A stretch of 44,821 bases of DNA from contig UQNU01000012.1 of assembly GCA_900542555.1 (NCBI GenBank), positions 1 through 44,821 on the forward strand, in the 5' to 3' direction. The notes beneath the pieces are model-generated. The model did not search any database, had not been told where the DNA came from, and saw only the letters and a program-made list of their open reading frames with translations. The number at the start of each line of letters is the position of its first letter. The first letter of the stretch is position 1. Made by a program: the position numbers and the translations under genes. Shown here piece by piece: positions 17,348-26,653 of this stretch. The stretch is from an uncultured Collinsella sp. GTDB lineage: Bacteria > Actinomycetota > Coriobacteriia > Coriobacteriales > Coriobacteriaceae.

Positions 17348-18620
17348 GGACCTCCCTGCGAGCATGGACTAAGCCGGAATCGTCGACTCCGATGATAGCA
17401 ACATCGAGCAGGCACGGGGCCTTGAGCCCGCAGACATCGTCAAGACGGGCATGATGGAACGAGCCGAGCGTCAGGTTGTCGCCATACTCGAGCACCGCAC
17501 GCTCGACCGTGCCCACACGGCGGCGGGCATCGGCGATCGCAAGCTCCTGAGCGGCGGCACGCATGCGGCGGCTGCGTTCGGCCATAATCTCGGGCGGCAC
17601 CTGATCGAGCATATCGGCCGCAAGCGTGCCGGGACGCTTGCTATAGCGGAAGACATGCATGCGCGAAAAGCCCACGCGACGGCACAACGCCATCGACTCC
17701 TCGAACTCCTCGTCCGTCTCGCCGGGGAAGCCGACGATGACGTCACAAGAAAGTGACGCCTGCGGCAGATTGGCGCGAATCATGTGTACCGTGTCCTCAA
17801 AGGCCTCCGCACTATAGGGACGACCCATGCGATGCAGGGTCGCCGTACAGCCGGACTGCACGGGAAGATGCAAGAACGGCGCGATACGCTGCGGATAGCG
17901 CGCCATCACCTTGAGCAGGCGCTCGGAGATATCCATGGGCTCCACTGAGGAAATGCGCACGTGGGCAATCGTGGTGCGCTCCATAATGGCCTCGAGCAGC
18001 TCATCAATCTCCACGTGCTCGTCAGTCGCGCTCTTGCCGTCATAGGCGCCCAGGTTCACGCCAGTCAGCACCACCTCGGGCACACCGGCCTCCTGGGCCT
18101 CGCGCACCTGCTCAAGCACGGACTCGACGGGCACGGAGCGCTCGGGACCGCGCGCCTTCCACACGATGCAATACGTGCAGCGGTGATTGCAACCGTCTTG
18201 GATCTTTACGCCCAGACGCGAGCGCCCCAGAGCATCGACCACATCGCTGTCGCTGCAGGCAGCCACACTATCGGATTCGACACCCAGCACCTCGCAGACA
18301 CGCTCGGCGACGTCGATTTTCGACGGCTCGGCAATGACGCGGTCAGAAAGCTCTAATAGCTCTTCGGGATGCAAGTTGACGACGCAGCCGGTCACGACCA
18401 CGTAGGGCTCGCCTGGATATGACAGCGCATGGCGGACGGCCTTGCGGGTCTTGGCCTCGGCCTCGCCCGTAACGGCACAAGTGTTAATGACGATCAGATC
18501 GGCATCCTGGGGCTCCACCATCGCAAAGCCCTGGCGCATAAGATCGGCAGTGATACGGTCGGACTCAACCCGGTTGACGCGGCAGCCAAGGTTAATGACG
18601 GAAATATGGGGTGCGAGCAA
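17328..18620 (-). CDS. mtaB: tRNA (N6-threonylcarbamoyladenosine) methylthiotransferase MtaB
   Basis: A 430-residue radical-SAM enzyme that adds a methylthio group to t6A37 of ANN-decoding tRNAs. The UPF0004 domain carries the auxiliary cluster cysteines C13, C48 and C79, and the radical-SAM cluster is CNHRCTYC at 144-151. HLPVQSGC and DVIVGFPGETDEEF are also typical of the family. Translation starts at TTG, with AAGGAG five bases upstream. It lies downstream of dnaJ as in Bacillus, although prmA and rsmE, which usually lie between, are absent. Confidence 0.93.
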   Translation of the reverse strand: MLAPHISVINLGCRVNRVESDRITADLMRQGFAMVEPQDADLIVINTCAVTGEAEAKTRKAVRHALSYPGEPYVVVTGCVVNLHPEELLELSDRVIAEPSKIDVAERVCEVLGVESDSVAACSDSDVVDALGRSRLGVKIQDGCNHRCTYCIVWKARGPERSVPVESVLEQVREAQEAGVPEVVLTGVNLGAYDGKSATDEHVEIDELLEAIMERTTIAHVRISSVEPMDISERLLKVMARYPQRIAPFLHLPVQSGCTATLHRMGRPYSAEAFEDTVHMIRANLPQASLSCDVIVGFPGETDEEFEESMALCRRVGFSRMHVFRYSKRPGTLAADMLDQVPPEIMAERSRRMRAAAQELAIADARRRVGTVERAVLEYGDNLTLGSFHHARLDDVCGLKAPCLLDVAIIGVDDSGLVHARREVHGSLED

Positions 18621-18629
18621 GCGGGCTCC

Positions 18630-19778
18630 TTAATCGAGGATATCGTCGAGGGCGCTCTTAATACGATCGGTTACCGACTTCTTGCCGGAAGCGACGTCAT
18701 CGCCCATCTCGTCGGCAAAAGCTCGGAGCAGCTCGCGCTGCTTGTTGGAAAGGTTCGTGGGAACGACCACGCGCAGTTGCACGATCAGTCGACCGCGTGA
18801 GCCGCCACCGCCGATGCGCGGCATGCCGAAGTTGTTGACGCTGACAGTGTCGCCATACTGCGTGCCAGCAGGGACGCACACCTTGACGACCTCCTCGGGC
18901 ATAATGCCCTCAACCTCGATCTCGCAGCCGAGCGCAGCCTGCGTAATCGAGATATCGCTCACCAGGTACAGGTCGTCACCGTTGCGCTTAAAGCGCTCAT
19001 GGTCGGCAACACGCACGTTGACAATCAGGTCGCCCGAGGGCTCGCCGCGAAGGCCGGCCTCGCCAAAGCCGCTCACGCGCAGCTGGCGACCGGTCGAAAC
19101 ACCGGCGGGAATATCGATGTCGATCTTTTCGTGCGAAGGCGTGCGGCCCTGACCGTCGCAGGTCTCGCAGGGATGGTCGATAACCGTGCCCTCGCCATGG
19201 CAGTCGGGGCAAGGCGAAGAGGACTGAACCTGGCCCAGGAACGAACGCTGAACCGTCGTGACGTAGCCCGTACCGTGGCAGCGGCCGCACTGCTTTTCCT
19301 GTGCACCCTCTGCCCTACCGGTGCCATTGCAGTCCTCGCAAGGAGCAAGGCGGTCATAGCTGATCGTCTTTTTGCAGCCGAGCGCCGCCTCCTCGAGCGT
19401 CACCGAAAGCGAGATGGCCATGTCACGTCCGCGACGACGCTCACGACGGCTGCGGGCGCCACCGCCGGCACCGCCGCCAAAGAACGACGAGAACAAGTCG
19501 TCCATGCCCATGCCACCAAAGATATCGTTGATATCGACGTAACCCGAACCACCAGGGCCGTCGGCGGTGCCGTAACGGTCGTAGTTAGCACGCTTCTGCT
19601 CATCGGAAAGAACGGAATAGGCCTCGTTGAGCTCCTTGAACTTGGCCTCGGCCTCGGGGTCGTCCGAAACGTCCGGGTGTACGGTACGGGCCTTCTTTAG
19701 AAACGCGCGCTTAATCGTCCGCGCGTCGGCATCCTTGTCGACGCCAAGTACCTCGTAGTAATCCCTATTTTCCGACAC
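18630..19778 (-). CDS. dnaJ: Chaperone protein DnaJ (complete type I)
   Basis: A 382-residue DnaK co-chaperone. The J domain has HPD at residues 34-36, followed by a Gly/Phe-rich region. Four CxxCxGxG zinc motifs span residues 147-212. Both C-terminal peptide-binding domains are present (GDLIVNVRVADHERFKRNG, then ITQAALGCEIEVEG). The GTG at 19778 follows AAGGA by seven bases and matches the family N-terminus; the longer ORF has no support. It is the second of two tandem dnaJ genes, with no dnaK or grpE nearby in the window. Confidence 0.95.
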   Translation of the reverse strand: MSENRDYYEVLGVDKDADARTIKRAFLKKARTVHPDVSDDPEAEAKFKELNEAYSVLSDEQKRANYDRYGTADGPGGSGYVDINDIFGGMGMDDLFSSFFGGGAGGGARSRRERRRGRDMAISLSVTLEEAALGCKKTISYDRLAPCEDCNGTGRAEGAQEKQCGRCHGTGYVTTVQRSFLGQVQSSSPCPDCHGEGTVIDHPCETCDGQGRTPSHEKIDIDIPAGVSTGRQLRVSGFGEAGLRGEPSGDLIVNVRVADHERFKRNGDDLYLVSDISITQAALGCEIEVEGIMPEEVVKVCVPAGTQYGDTVSVNNFGMPRIGGGGSRGRLIVQLRVVVPTNLSNKQRELLRAFADEMGDDVASGKKSVTDRIKSALDDILD

Positions 19779-19859
19779 GACCGAATCCTTCCGACTTTCA
19801 ATATTGTCACAGTGCGTCCTATACCCATGCAAGGCCGGCCGCAAACAGAGGGTTTGATG

Positions 19860-20963
19860 TTATTGCATCCCATAGGGCGAAAGCATCGCGCGCTGCGAGC
19901 AGCTCGCAAACCACACCGACACGAGTGCGAACATGAAGCCGTTGGCAAAACCGTTGGCAAACTGCATCGCACCGCGTTTCCACCACAGCAGGCTGCGATG
20001 AAGCACACCGTCCGAAAGCACCATGAACAGGCCCATGGTAAACGGAATAAAGCACATAACGGCAAAGGCCGAGAACACGCCCGAGATGGCCGAGAGTACC
20101 AAAAACGGCGCCACGATGCCCATCAGGTAAAAACCGGTACGAGCTTTTCCTTCCAAGCGCTCGGCCTCAACATGAGCGCGGCCGACCAAGTCGCCGCCCG
20201 CGGCACCGTTGGTGCCAGCATGACCCATGCCGCTAATGCGGACCTCGTCGCCATCGTGCGTGCCGGCAGGAAACTCAATTGTCTGCTCGGAGGTCACACG
20301 GGTCCGCCCGCTGCCGCCGCAATCGGGGCAGGGGTCGGCCACGACCTTACCGGAACCGCCGCACTCGGGGCAGACCGACTGGAACGTGCCCGCACCAAAC
20401 AGGAAGGACAGGTCGACGTCGATGTGGCCGCGGCCGCCACAGCTTGGGCAGGTATGGGCATGCTCGGAGGAGACAGAACCCGAGCCGCCGCAATGTCCGC
20501 ATGTATCGAAACGCGTGTAGCGGACGGTCTTGCGGGCACCGCCCTTGGCCTCCTTGGCGTCAAGTTTGATATCGACGACCACATTGGCGCCGTTCTCGGG
20601 ATTGTAGGCAGCCTGGCCGCGACGCTGCTGGCCCCAGGCGCCACCAAAGGGAAAGCCGCCCTCAAAGGGATTGCCATAGCCCGTGTTGCCGGCGTAGCCG
20701 CCACCATAGGACGAAGCCGTAGGAGCACCGGCAAAGGGATTGCCAGAACGCATGGCGTCGTAGCGCGCACGTTTTTGCTCATCCGAAAGCACGGCGTAGG
20801 CCTCGGAAACCTCTTTAAACTTTTCCTCGGCATCCGGCTCTTTGTTGACGTCCGGATGGAGCTTGCGGGCCTTTTGCTGAAAGGCCTTTTGAATATCACG
20901 CGAGGTGGCGTCCTTGGAGACACCCAGAATCTCGTAGTAATCTTTTTCATTCATCGTCGCCAT
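19860..20963 (-). CDS. DnaJ-like protein with C-terminal membrane anchor
   Basis: A 367-residue protein that starts as a type I DnaJ. It has a J domain (HPD at 36-38), a Gly/Phe/Tyr-rich linker (73-125), four CxxCxGxG zinc motifs (155-162, 172-179, 198-205, 212-219) and the start of C-terminal domain I (DEVRISGMGHAG, GGDLVG). After residue 275 the second peptide-binding domain and dimerisation region are replaced by hydrophobic segments (about 277-316 and 333-354). The reading frame is open and the end is clean, so this is a fusion or rebuilt protein rather than debris. AGGAGG lies nine bases before the ATG at 20963. It probably recruits DnaK to the membrane; this is an inference. Confidence 0.85.
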   Translation of the reverse strand: MATMNEKDYYEILGVSKDATSRDIQKAFQQKARKLHPDVNKEPDAEEKFKEVSEAYAVLSDEQKRARYDAMRSGNPFAGAPTASSYGGGYAGNTGYGNPFEGGFPFGGAWGQQRRGQAAYNPENGANVVVDIKLDAKEAKGGARKTVRYTRFDTCGHCGGSGSVSSEHAHTCPSCGGRGHIDVDLSFLFGAGTFQSVCPECGGSGKVVADPCPDCGGSGRTRVTSEQTIEFPAGTHDGDEVRISGMGHAGTNGAAGGDLVGRAHVEAERLEGKARTGFYLMGIVAPFLVLSAISGVFSAFAVMCFIPFTMGLFMVLSDGVLHRSLLWWKRGAMQFANGFANGFMFALVSVWFASCSQRAMLSPYGMQ

Positions 20964-21021
20964 GCGCGGCAACCTCCTGCTCACAGCAGCGTATATATTC
21001 CGGTAATTCTACCCGAGCGGC

Positions 21022-22254
21022 CTAAGCTAGATCCCAAAACAGCTCGAACAGAACATTTCCATCGAGCCAACCCAGGTGGGTCGGTGCCAGACGAGCTCGA
21101 ACATGGCCCGCGACGACATCTGCCGAAGTGAAGGGTCCCTCATGGACCCCGAGCGTCTCGGACACCCAAGTGGCAAGACCCAATTCGAGCGCGCGATCGC
21201 AGGCAGCTGCCAGCTCGCCCGTTGGGATGGCGCAAGCTGCACGAATCAACAGGTCGGACGCAACACCGCGCGTCATGCGACAAGCAAGCATCAGGTCCTC
21301 TGCCGCGGCCTCACGCTGCGACAGATATTCAGCCTCAAACGCCGTCGCGGCATCGTCACGCTGCACCAGTCGCACGCGGTACGCATCGCCGCGAGCAGAC
21401 ACGCCGGGAAACAGCCCGGCCAAGCGATCAAAATCCTCGGCGTCGAGCATACCGGCGGCAGAGCGACCCAGGCCCAAATAGCCCTGGCCGGTCCAGTAGG
21501 CAATGTTATGGGCACACTCATGGCCGTCGAGTGCGTAGCTCGCCACCTCATACGGGTGATAGCCAGCGGCACCAAGGAGCTCGCGTGCCACGTCCATGCA
21601 CGAAGCTTGAAAATACTCATCAGGCTCGAGCGACTCGTCGCGGCACGCCATGCGATAGAGGGGCGTCCCCTCCTCGAGCGTGAGCGGGTAAACCGACACA
21701 TGATGCGGAGCCGCCGCCAGCACGCCATCGAGCGTGCGCTTCCAACTCACTGCGGTCTGCCCGGGAAGTCCGCACATAAGGTCGCACGACACGTCAAGCC
21801 CAGCGTTCTTGACCATCGCGATAGCGGCGAGCGCCCGATCGGCATCGTGAATACGGCCGATGGCCGCAAGTTCGGTGTTATCGAGCGTTTGGACGCCCAG
21901 AGAGACGCGTGTGACACCAACCTTGGCAAGCGCAGCGGCAAGCTCGGCGGTCAGCGACTCGGGATTAGCCTCGCAGGTAAACTCAACGGGGGCGCACGAC
22001 GCACGAATACGCCGCGCCAGCTCCACCAAGCGCTCCCCCGCCAGCGACGGCGTACCGCCGCCAACATAGACGGTGCGGATCTGGTCAAGGGCCCCAGCTT
22101 TGCCAAAAGCATCGAGGCGCGCGAACAACTGCTCAAAATAGGCATCGAGCGCAGCGGTCAGGTCGTACGGAGCAAAACTGCGCGAGTCAAAGTCACAGTA
22201 CCGGCACTTTAGGGCGCAAAACGGCACGTGCACGTACAGCGCGGTAACGGCCAC
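21022..22254 (-). CDS. hemW: Radical SAM protein HemW (coproporphyrinogen oxidase-like)
   Basis: A 410-residue radical-SAM protein. The cluster motif CALKCRYC is at residues 13-20, with VYVGGGTPSL and SLGVQTLD downstream. HemW-type proteins act as heme chaperones and lack true coproporphyrinogen oxidase activity; the absence of a fourth cysteine after the motif (CRYCDFDS) favours HemW over HemN. Start is GTG, with GGAGG eight bases upstream, and the dusB stop is two bases away. Position after lepA matches Bacillus. Confidence 0.88.
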   Translation of the reverse strand: MAVTALYVHVPFCALKCRYCDFDSRSFAPYDLTAALDAYFEQLFARLDAFGKAGALDQIRTVYVGGGTPSLAGERLVELARRIRASCAPVEFTCEANPESLTAELAAALAKVGVTRVSLGVQTLDNTELAAIGRIHDADRALAAIAMVKNAGLDVSCDLMCGLPGQTAVSWKRTLDGVLAAAPHHVSVYPLTLEEGTPLYRMACRDESLEPDEYFQASCMDVARELLGAAGYHPYEVASYALDGHECAHNIAYWTGQGYLGLGRSAAGMLDAEDFDRLAGLFPGVSARGDAYRVRLVQRDDAATAFEAEYLSQREAAAEDLMLACRMTRGVASDLLIRAACAIPTGELAAACDRALELGLATWVSETLGVHEGPFTSADVVAGHVRARLAPTHLGWLDGNVLFELFWDLA

Positions 22255-22256
22255 CC

Positions 22257-23300
22257 TTAAGCCTCCAGCGGATGAGGGAGCACCGATTCACCGGCGGCAA
22301 GGGCAGCCTCGCAGGCCACCACATCGTGCTCGATCTCATCGACCAGCGCCATGAACTCCTCATACGTGGAGCAGCGCACCACATGGGCACGCCAAGCGGC
22401 GGCATGGGGCATGCCTTTTAAGTACCAGCTTGCATACGTGCGGGCACGCGACATGAGCGGCAGGAGCTCATGCGTCAGCGTTAGGTGTTCACGCAGGGCG
22501 TCCAGGCGCTCGACGGAGCTGCGCGCCGGCACCGGCGTGCCATCGAGCGCAAGGGCGCGAGCATCACCGAACACCCACGGATTGCCGTAGATGCCGCGCG
22601 CGATAAACACCGCGCTGGCACTCGAGCCTTGCAGATGCTCAGTAGCGTCCTCGGCCGAGAACACATCGCCCGAACCGATAACGGGAATCTCGACGGCGTC
22701 GGCCACCTCATCGACGACCGACCAATCGGCCTGGCCCGTATAGAGCTGCGTGGCGCAACGACCGTGCACGGCGACTGCGGCAGCCCCTGCGCCTTCGAGC
22801 ATCTGGGCAAACGTCGCGGCATTACGGTCCTCGGCATAAAAACCCTTGCGGATCTTTACGGTCACGGGCACGTGCGCCGTGCCCACCGTGGCCTCAACGA
22901 TCTTCTCCGCAAGGTCGGGCGTGCGCATGAGCGCCGAGCCCTCGCCCTTGGTAACAACCTTGCGGGCAGGACAGGCCATGTTGATATCGATGAGCGACAG
23001 GCGATCGCCCACATGCTCCTCGACGGCGGCGACGGCACTCGCAAACTGCTCGGGCTTGGAGCCAAAGAGCTGCACGCAAATCTGCTGCTCCTCGTCGGCC
23101 GGCAGCACCAGGCGCCAGGTCTTGTTGCTGGCATAGGCAAGGCCCGCCACGCTCACCATCTCGCTGTAGGCAAGGTTGGCACCGCGGCGGCGGCACATGA
23201 TGCGGTAGGCAGGGTCGGTCACGCCCGCCATGGGAGCCATAAGGAACGGCTGCTCGGCATAGGCGCCCAGCAGCCGCAGACTATATTCGGAAAGCGCCAT
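22257..23300 (-). CDS. dusB: tRNA dihydrouridine synthase (DusB-like)
   Basis: A 347-residue flavin enzyme that reduces uridines in tRNA to dihydrouridine. It starts its TIM barrel with LMAPMAGVTDPAYR. The catalytic cysteine is C110 in INMACPARKVV, followed by TVKIRKGF, AVHGR and IGSGDVFS. Members in bacteria are assigned to DusA, DusB or DusC by subtle differences; DusB is the most likely in this phylum. It is inserted between lepA and hemW, which are adjacent in Bacillus, and is spaced two bases from hemW and four from lepA. Confidence 0.9.
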   Translation of the reverse strand: MALSEYSLRLLGAYAEQPFLMAPMAGVTDPAYRIMCRRRGANLAYSEMVSVAGLAYASNKTWRLVLPADEEQQICVQLFGSKPEQFASAVAAVEEHVGDRLSLIDINMACPARKVVTKGEGSALMRTPDLAEKIVEATVGTAHVPVTVKIRKGFYAEDRNAATFAQMLEGAGAAAVAVHGRCATQLYTGQADWSVVDEVADAVEIPVIGSGDVFSAEDATEHLQGSSASAVFIARGIYGNPWVFGDARALALDGTPVPARSSVERLDALREHLTLTHELLPLMSRARTYASWYLKGMPHAAAWRAHVVRCSTYEEFMALVDEIEHDVVACEAALAAGESVLPHPLEA

Positions 23301-23304
23301 AGAC

Positions 23305-25116
23305 CTACTCGTCCACCTTGAGGATCGCCATAAAGGCCTCCTGAGGGACCTCGACCGAGCCGATGGCCTTCATGCGCTTCTTGCCCTCTTTCTGCTTCTC
23401 GAGCAGTTTGCGCTTACGCGAGATATCGCCGCCGTAGCACTTGGCAAGCACGTCCTTGCGACGCGCTTTGACGGTGGAACGGGCAATGATCTTGTTGCCG
23501 ATGGCACCCTGGATGGGCACCTCGAACAGCTGACGCGGAATAATCTCCTTGAGCTTGTCGCATAGGCCGCGGGCAAGACCGTAGGCCTTGTCCTTGTGGA
23601 CGATAAACGACAGCGCGTCCACCTCGTCGCCCGAAAGCAAGATATCGAGCTTAACGAGCTCGGAGGGACGGTACTCGTTGAACTCGTAGTCCAACGAAGC
23701 GTAACCCTTGGTGCGGCTCTTGAGCTGGTCAAAGAAGTCCAAGATGAGCTCGGCGAGCGGCATGTCAAAGCGCATCTCGACCGATTTGCTCGTGAGGTGA
23801 ATCATGTCGGTAGTAATGCCGCGGTGCTCGATAGCGAGCTGCATGACGGCACCCGTATACTCGGGCGGGCAGATAATCTTGGCCTTGAGGTAGGGTTCCT
23901 CGATACGCTCGACGCGCGTAGCCTCGGGCAGATCCTGCGGGCTGCGGACATCAATCATCTCGCCGTCAGTCTTGTAGACGTGATAGTCGACCGAAGGACT
24001 CGTGGCGATGAGGTCCAGGTTGAACTCACGTTCGAGACGCTCCTTAACGACCTCCATGTGCAGCAGACCCAAGAAGCCCACGCGGAAGCCAAAGCCGAGC
24101 GCCACGGACGTCTCGGGCTCCCACACCAACGACGGGTCGTTAACGTGAAGCTTATCGAGTGCGTCGCGCAGGTTCTCGTAATCCTTGTTATCGATCGGGA
24201 ACAGGCCCGTATAAACCATAGGCTTGGCCTCGCGGTAGCCCGGAAGCGGTTCGGGGCAGGGGTTCGACGCCCAGGTAAGGGTGTCGCCCACGCGAACGGC
24301 CTCGGGGTCCTTCAGGCCCGTGACCACGTAGCCGACCTCGCCAACCGTCAGCGCATCAACCGGGGTCTCGGCAGGACGCTTGACGCCCACGCCGTCGACC
24401 AAAAAGTCGCCCTCGGCCTGCATCATACGCAGCGTATCACCCTTTTTAATGGAACCATCGAAGACGCGCACCGTGGCCACCACACCGCGATACTCGTCAA
24501 AGTACGAATCCAGGATGAGCGCTTTGAGCGGAGCATTTGCATCGCCCTTAGGAGGAGAGATCAAAAAGACGATGGACTCTAGCAGATCGTGAATACCCTC
24601 GCCGGTCTTGCCCGATACGCACACGGCATCATCGGCGGGAATCGCCAGGTCGTCCTCGATCTCAGTCTTGACCTCGTCGGGATGGGCCGAGGGCAGGTCG
24701 ATCTTATTGATGGCGGGCACGATATCCAGATTGGCGTTCATAGCGAGCGTCGCGTTGGAGACGGTCTGTGCCTCGACACCCTGGGTAGCGTCGACGACGA
24801 GCACCGCGCCCTCGCAAGCGGCCAGCGAACGCGAGACCTCGTAGGTAAAGTCTACATGGCCCGGCGTATCGATGAGGTTGAACTGATACGTCTCGCCGTC
24901 GTCGGCGTCATAGGACACGCGGACGGCATTGGACTTGATCGTGATGCCGCGCTCGCGCTCGATATCCATGGTGTCGAGCAGCTGCGACTCCATGTCGCGC
25001 TCCTCAACGGTATGGGTGAGCTCGAGGATGCGGTCACTGATCGTGGACTTGCCATGGTCTATGTGCGCAACGATCGAGAAGTTGCGGATGTGGGAAATGT
25101 CAATTGAAGTATTCAT
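23305..25116 (-). CDS. lepA: Elongation factor 4 (LepA)
   Basis: A 603-residue translational GTPase that acts on ribosomes in stress and during initiation or assembly. G1 AHIDHGKST is at residues 17-25 and G3 is DTPGHVDF. The LepA-specific C-terminal domain closes with KCYGGDISRKRKLLEKQKEG. The ATG at 25116 matches the family start, but no clear Shine-Dalgarno precedes it. It follows rpsT and its terminator, and it leads the long minus-strand run down to recO. Confidence 0.97.
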   Translation of the reverse strand: MNTSIDISHIRNFSIVAHIDHGKSTISDRILELTHTVEERDMESQLLDTMDIERERGITIKSNAVRVSYDADDGETYQFNLIDTPGHVDFTYEVSRSLAACEGAVLVVDATQGVEAQTVSNATLAMNANLDIVPAINKIDLPSAHPDEVKTEIEDDLAIPADDAVCVSGKTGEGIHDLLESIVFLISPPKGDANAPLKALILDSYFDEYRGVVATVRVFDGSIKKGDTLRMMQAEGDFLVDGVGVKRPAETPVDALTVGEVGYVVTGLKDPEAVRVGDTLTWASNPCPEPLPGYREAKPMVYTGLFPIDNKDYENLRDALDKLHVNDPSLVWEPETSVALGFGFRVGFLGLLHMEVVKERLEREFNLDLIATSPSVDYHVYKTDGEMIDVRSPQDLPEATRVERIEEPYLKAKIICPPEYTGAVMQLAIEHRGITTDMIHLTSKSVEMRFDMPLAELILDFFDQLKSRTKGYASLDYEFNEYRPSELVKLDILLSGDEVDALSFIVHKDKAYGLARGLCDKLKEIIPRQLFEVPIQGAIGNKIIARSTVKARRKDVLAKCYGGDISRKRKLLEKQKEGKKRMKAIGSVEVPQEAFMAILKVDE

Positions 25117-25141
25117 GCCGACTATCTTACCCGAGCGGCAC

Positions 25142-25178
25142 AAAAAATGGAGCCTGTTCCATAAAACAGGCTCCATTT
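25142..25178 (-). terminator. Terminator of rpsT
   Basis: A perfect stem (25145-25158 with 25165-25178) is followed on the minus strand by a run of six U residues (25147-25142). It separates rpsT from lepA. Confidence 0.9.
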
Positions 25179-25212
25179 ATGCGCGTAATCTGTGTGGTGT
25201 GAAATTTACAAC

Positions 25213-25479
25213 TTAAGCGTTGATGCTGTTCACGAGCTTGGCAAGACCGGACTTGCGGTTGGAAGCCTGATTCTTGTGGATGACATGCTTGGCGGCAGCC
25301 ATGTCGAGACGCTTGGTAACGGTCTTGAGGGCAGCCTGAGCCTTCTCGGCGTCGCCCTCGGCGACGGCGGACTGGACGTGCTTGGTCAGCGTCTTGAGCT
25401 CGGACTTGACAGCCTTGTTACGCATGCGAGCTGCCTCATTGGTGCGGATACGCTTCTTCTGAGACTTGATGTTTGCCAC
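25213..25479 (-). CDS. rpsT: 30S ribosomal protein S20
   Basis: An 88-residue basic helical protein of the 30S body. The start ANIKSQKKRIRTNEAARMRN and the closing KNQASNRKSGLAKLVNSI are standard for S20. Translation starts at GTG (25479), nine bases after AAAGGA; the longer ORF has no homology. It is monocistronic, with its own extended -10 promoter and a strong terminator. Confidence 0.96.
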   Translation of the reverse strand: MANIKSQKKRIRTNEAARMRNKAVKSELKTLTKHVQSAVAEGDAEKAQAALKTVTKRLDMAAAKHVIHKNQASNRKSGLAKLVNSINA

Positions 25480-25554
25480 TTCTGGAGTTCCTTTCGAGTT
25501 CCTTGCAAAAAATGTATGACACCTCTGAGACACGGTGAGGTCATGCAAGCGCCT

Positions 25555-25563
25555 ACTATAGCA
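25555..25563 (-). promoter_or_regulatory. Extended -10 promoter of rpsT
   Basis: The minus strand reads TGC-TATAGT, 76 bases upstream of the GTG start. The rpmB promoter has the identical nonamer. No -35 of quality is seen. Confidence 0.5.
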
Positions 25564-25612
25564 CGCTCCATCTCAAAGAGATAGAACGAATTTGCCAAAA
25601 AGGCAGGTATCA

Positions 25613-26575
25613 TCACGATTTTCTCAAGATGTTCGTAATCCAGAGCAAAAATGCGGTCTCCGAATCGGCCGAACCCTTGAGTGCAAGCTCCACATCGACC
25701 GCGCCCTCGAGCGCAGCGACAAGCTCCGCCATAGAAAAGCGGCGCGACCAGGCCAGATGATTCTTGACCTGCCAGGACTGGAGCTTAAGCGCGGCGGCAA
25801 GCTCGCGACCTTGTCCACGCGCATCAAGCGCCTTGGCAACGATAAGCTCGCGAATGCGTCCGCACAGCAGGGTGTAGGTCCACACATAGCTCTTGGCGGG
25901 CAGCAGATTAAAGAGCTCGAGCGATCGCCGCATATCGCGGGCCGAGACCGCATTAAGAAAGTCCCAAGGTTGGACCTCGGCCGTGCGCACGATCCAGCGC
26001 TCCACATCGGCGAGCTCAATCTGAGACGCCTCGACCATCTGGGCAAGCTTTGCCAAGTCGTTATCGAGCATACGGGTGTTTTCGCCCGAGCGTGAGACGA
26101 GCTCCTCAGCGGCTGCCGTGGAGATGGACTTGCCGTGTTGCGTCGCCATCTGCTGTACGCGACGCGGCAGCTCCCAGCGTTTGGTGCCCGAACAGTCAAT
26201 CACTGCCTTCTTATCGATCTTGGCGATCGCCTTATACAAGCGCGTGTTCTTGGCAAGCGAATCGGCGATGATCAGGCAGACGGTCGTAGGGCTGGGGCTC
26301 GCCAGATATTCGACGAGCGGCTCAGAAACCGCCTTGGCGAGCTTTGAGCATCCATCGAGGATTACCAGGCGAAACTCGCTGCCCATCGGAAAGGTGTTAA
26401 GCGATCCGATAATGGACTCGATATCGGGGTCCTTGGTCATGTCGCGCTCGTCGAGGTTGAACTCGACCATGCCCGACTTTTCCAGACGTGCCTTCATGCG
26501 CGAGACAGCGTGGTCACGTTTAACTCCGTCGGTACCGACGATCAGATATGCCGGCAACAGCCCGGTTTCGGACAT
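25613..26575 (-). CDS. holA: DNA polymerase III subunit delta
   Basis: A 320-residue clamp-loader subunit that opens the beta clamp. It starts LLPAYLIVGTDGVKRDHAV and contains the family's RLVILDGCSKL and SRSGENTRMLDNDLAKL regions, with the helical C-terminal domain ending FLLWITNILRKS. Sequence conservation in this family is low, so the call rests on overall pattern plus the comEC-holA-rpsT neighbourhood, which is conserved. The ATG at 26575 follows GAGGGGAG; the longer ORF start at 26617 is less likely. Confidence 0.9.
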   Translation of the reverse strand: MSETGLLPAYLIVGTDGVKRDHAVSRMKARLEKSGMVEFNLDERDMTKDPDIESIIGSLNTFPMGSEFRLVILDGCSKLAKAVSEPLVEYLASPSPTTVCLIIADSLAKNTRLYKAIAKIDKKAVIDCSGTKRWELPRRVQQMATQHGKSISTAAAEELVSRSGENTRMLDNDLAKLAQMVEASQIELADVERWIVRTAEVQPWDFLNAVSARDMRRSLELFNLLPAKSYVWTYTLLCGRIRELIVAKALDARGQGRELAAALKLQSWQVKNHLAWSRRFSMAELVAALEGAVDVELALKGSADSETAFLLWITNILRKS

Positions 26576-26653
26576 CGCGCTCCCCTCTCGCAGACTCTCG
26601 AATTCGTACCGTGCCATTTTAGCCCACGGGCTCGCCCCGCGCCAACAGCAGCA

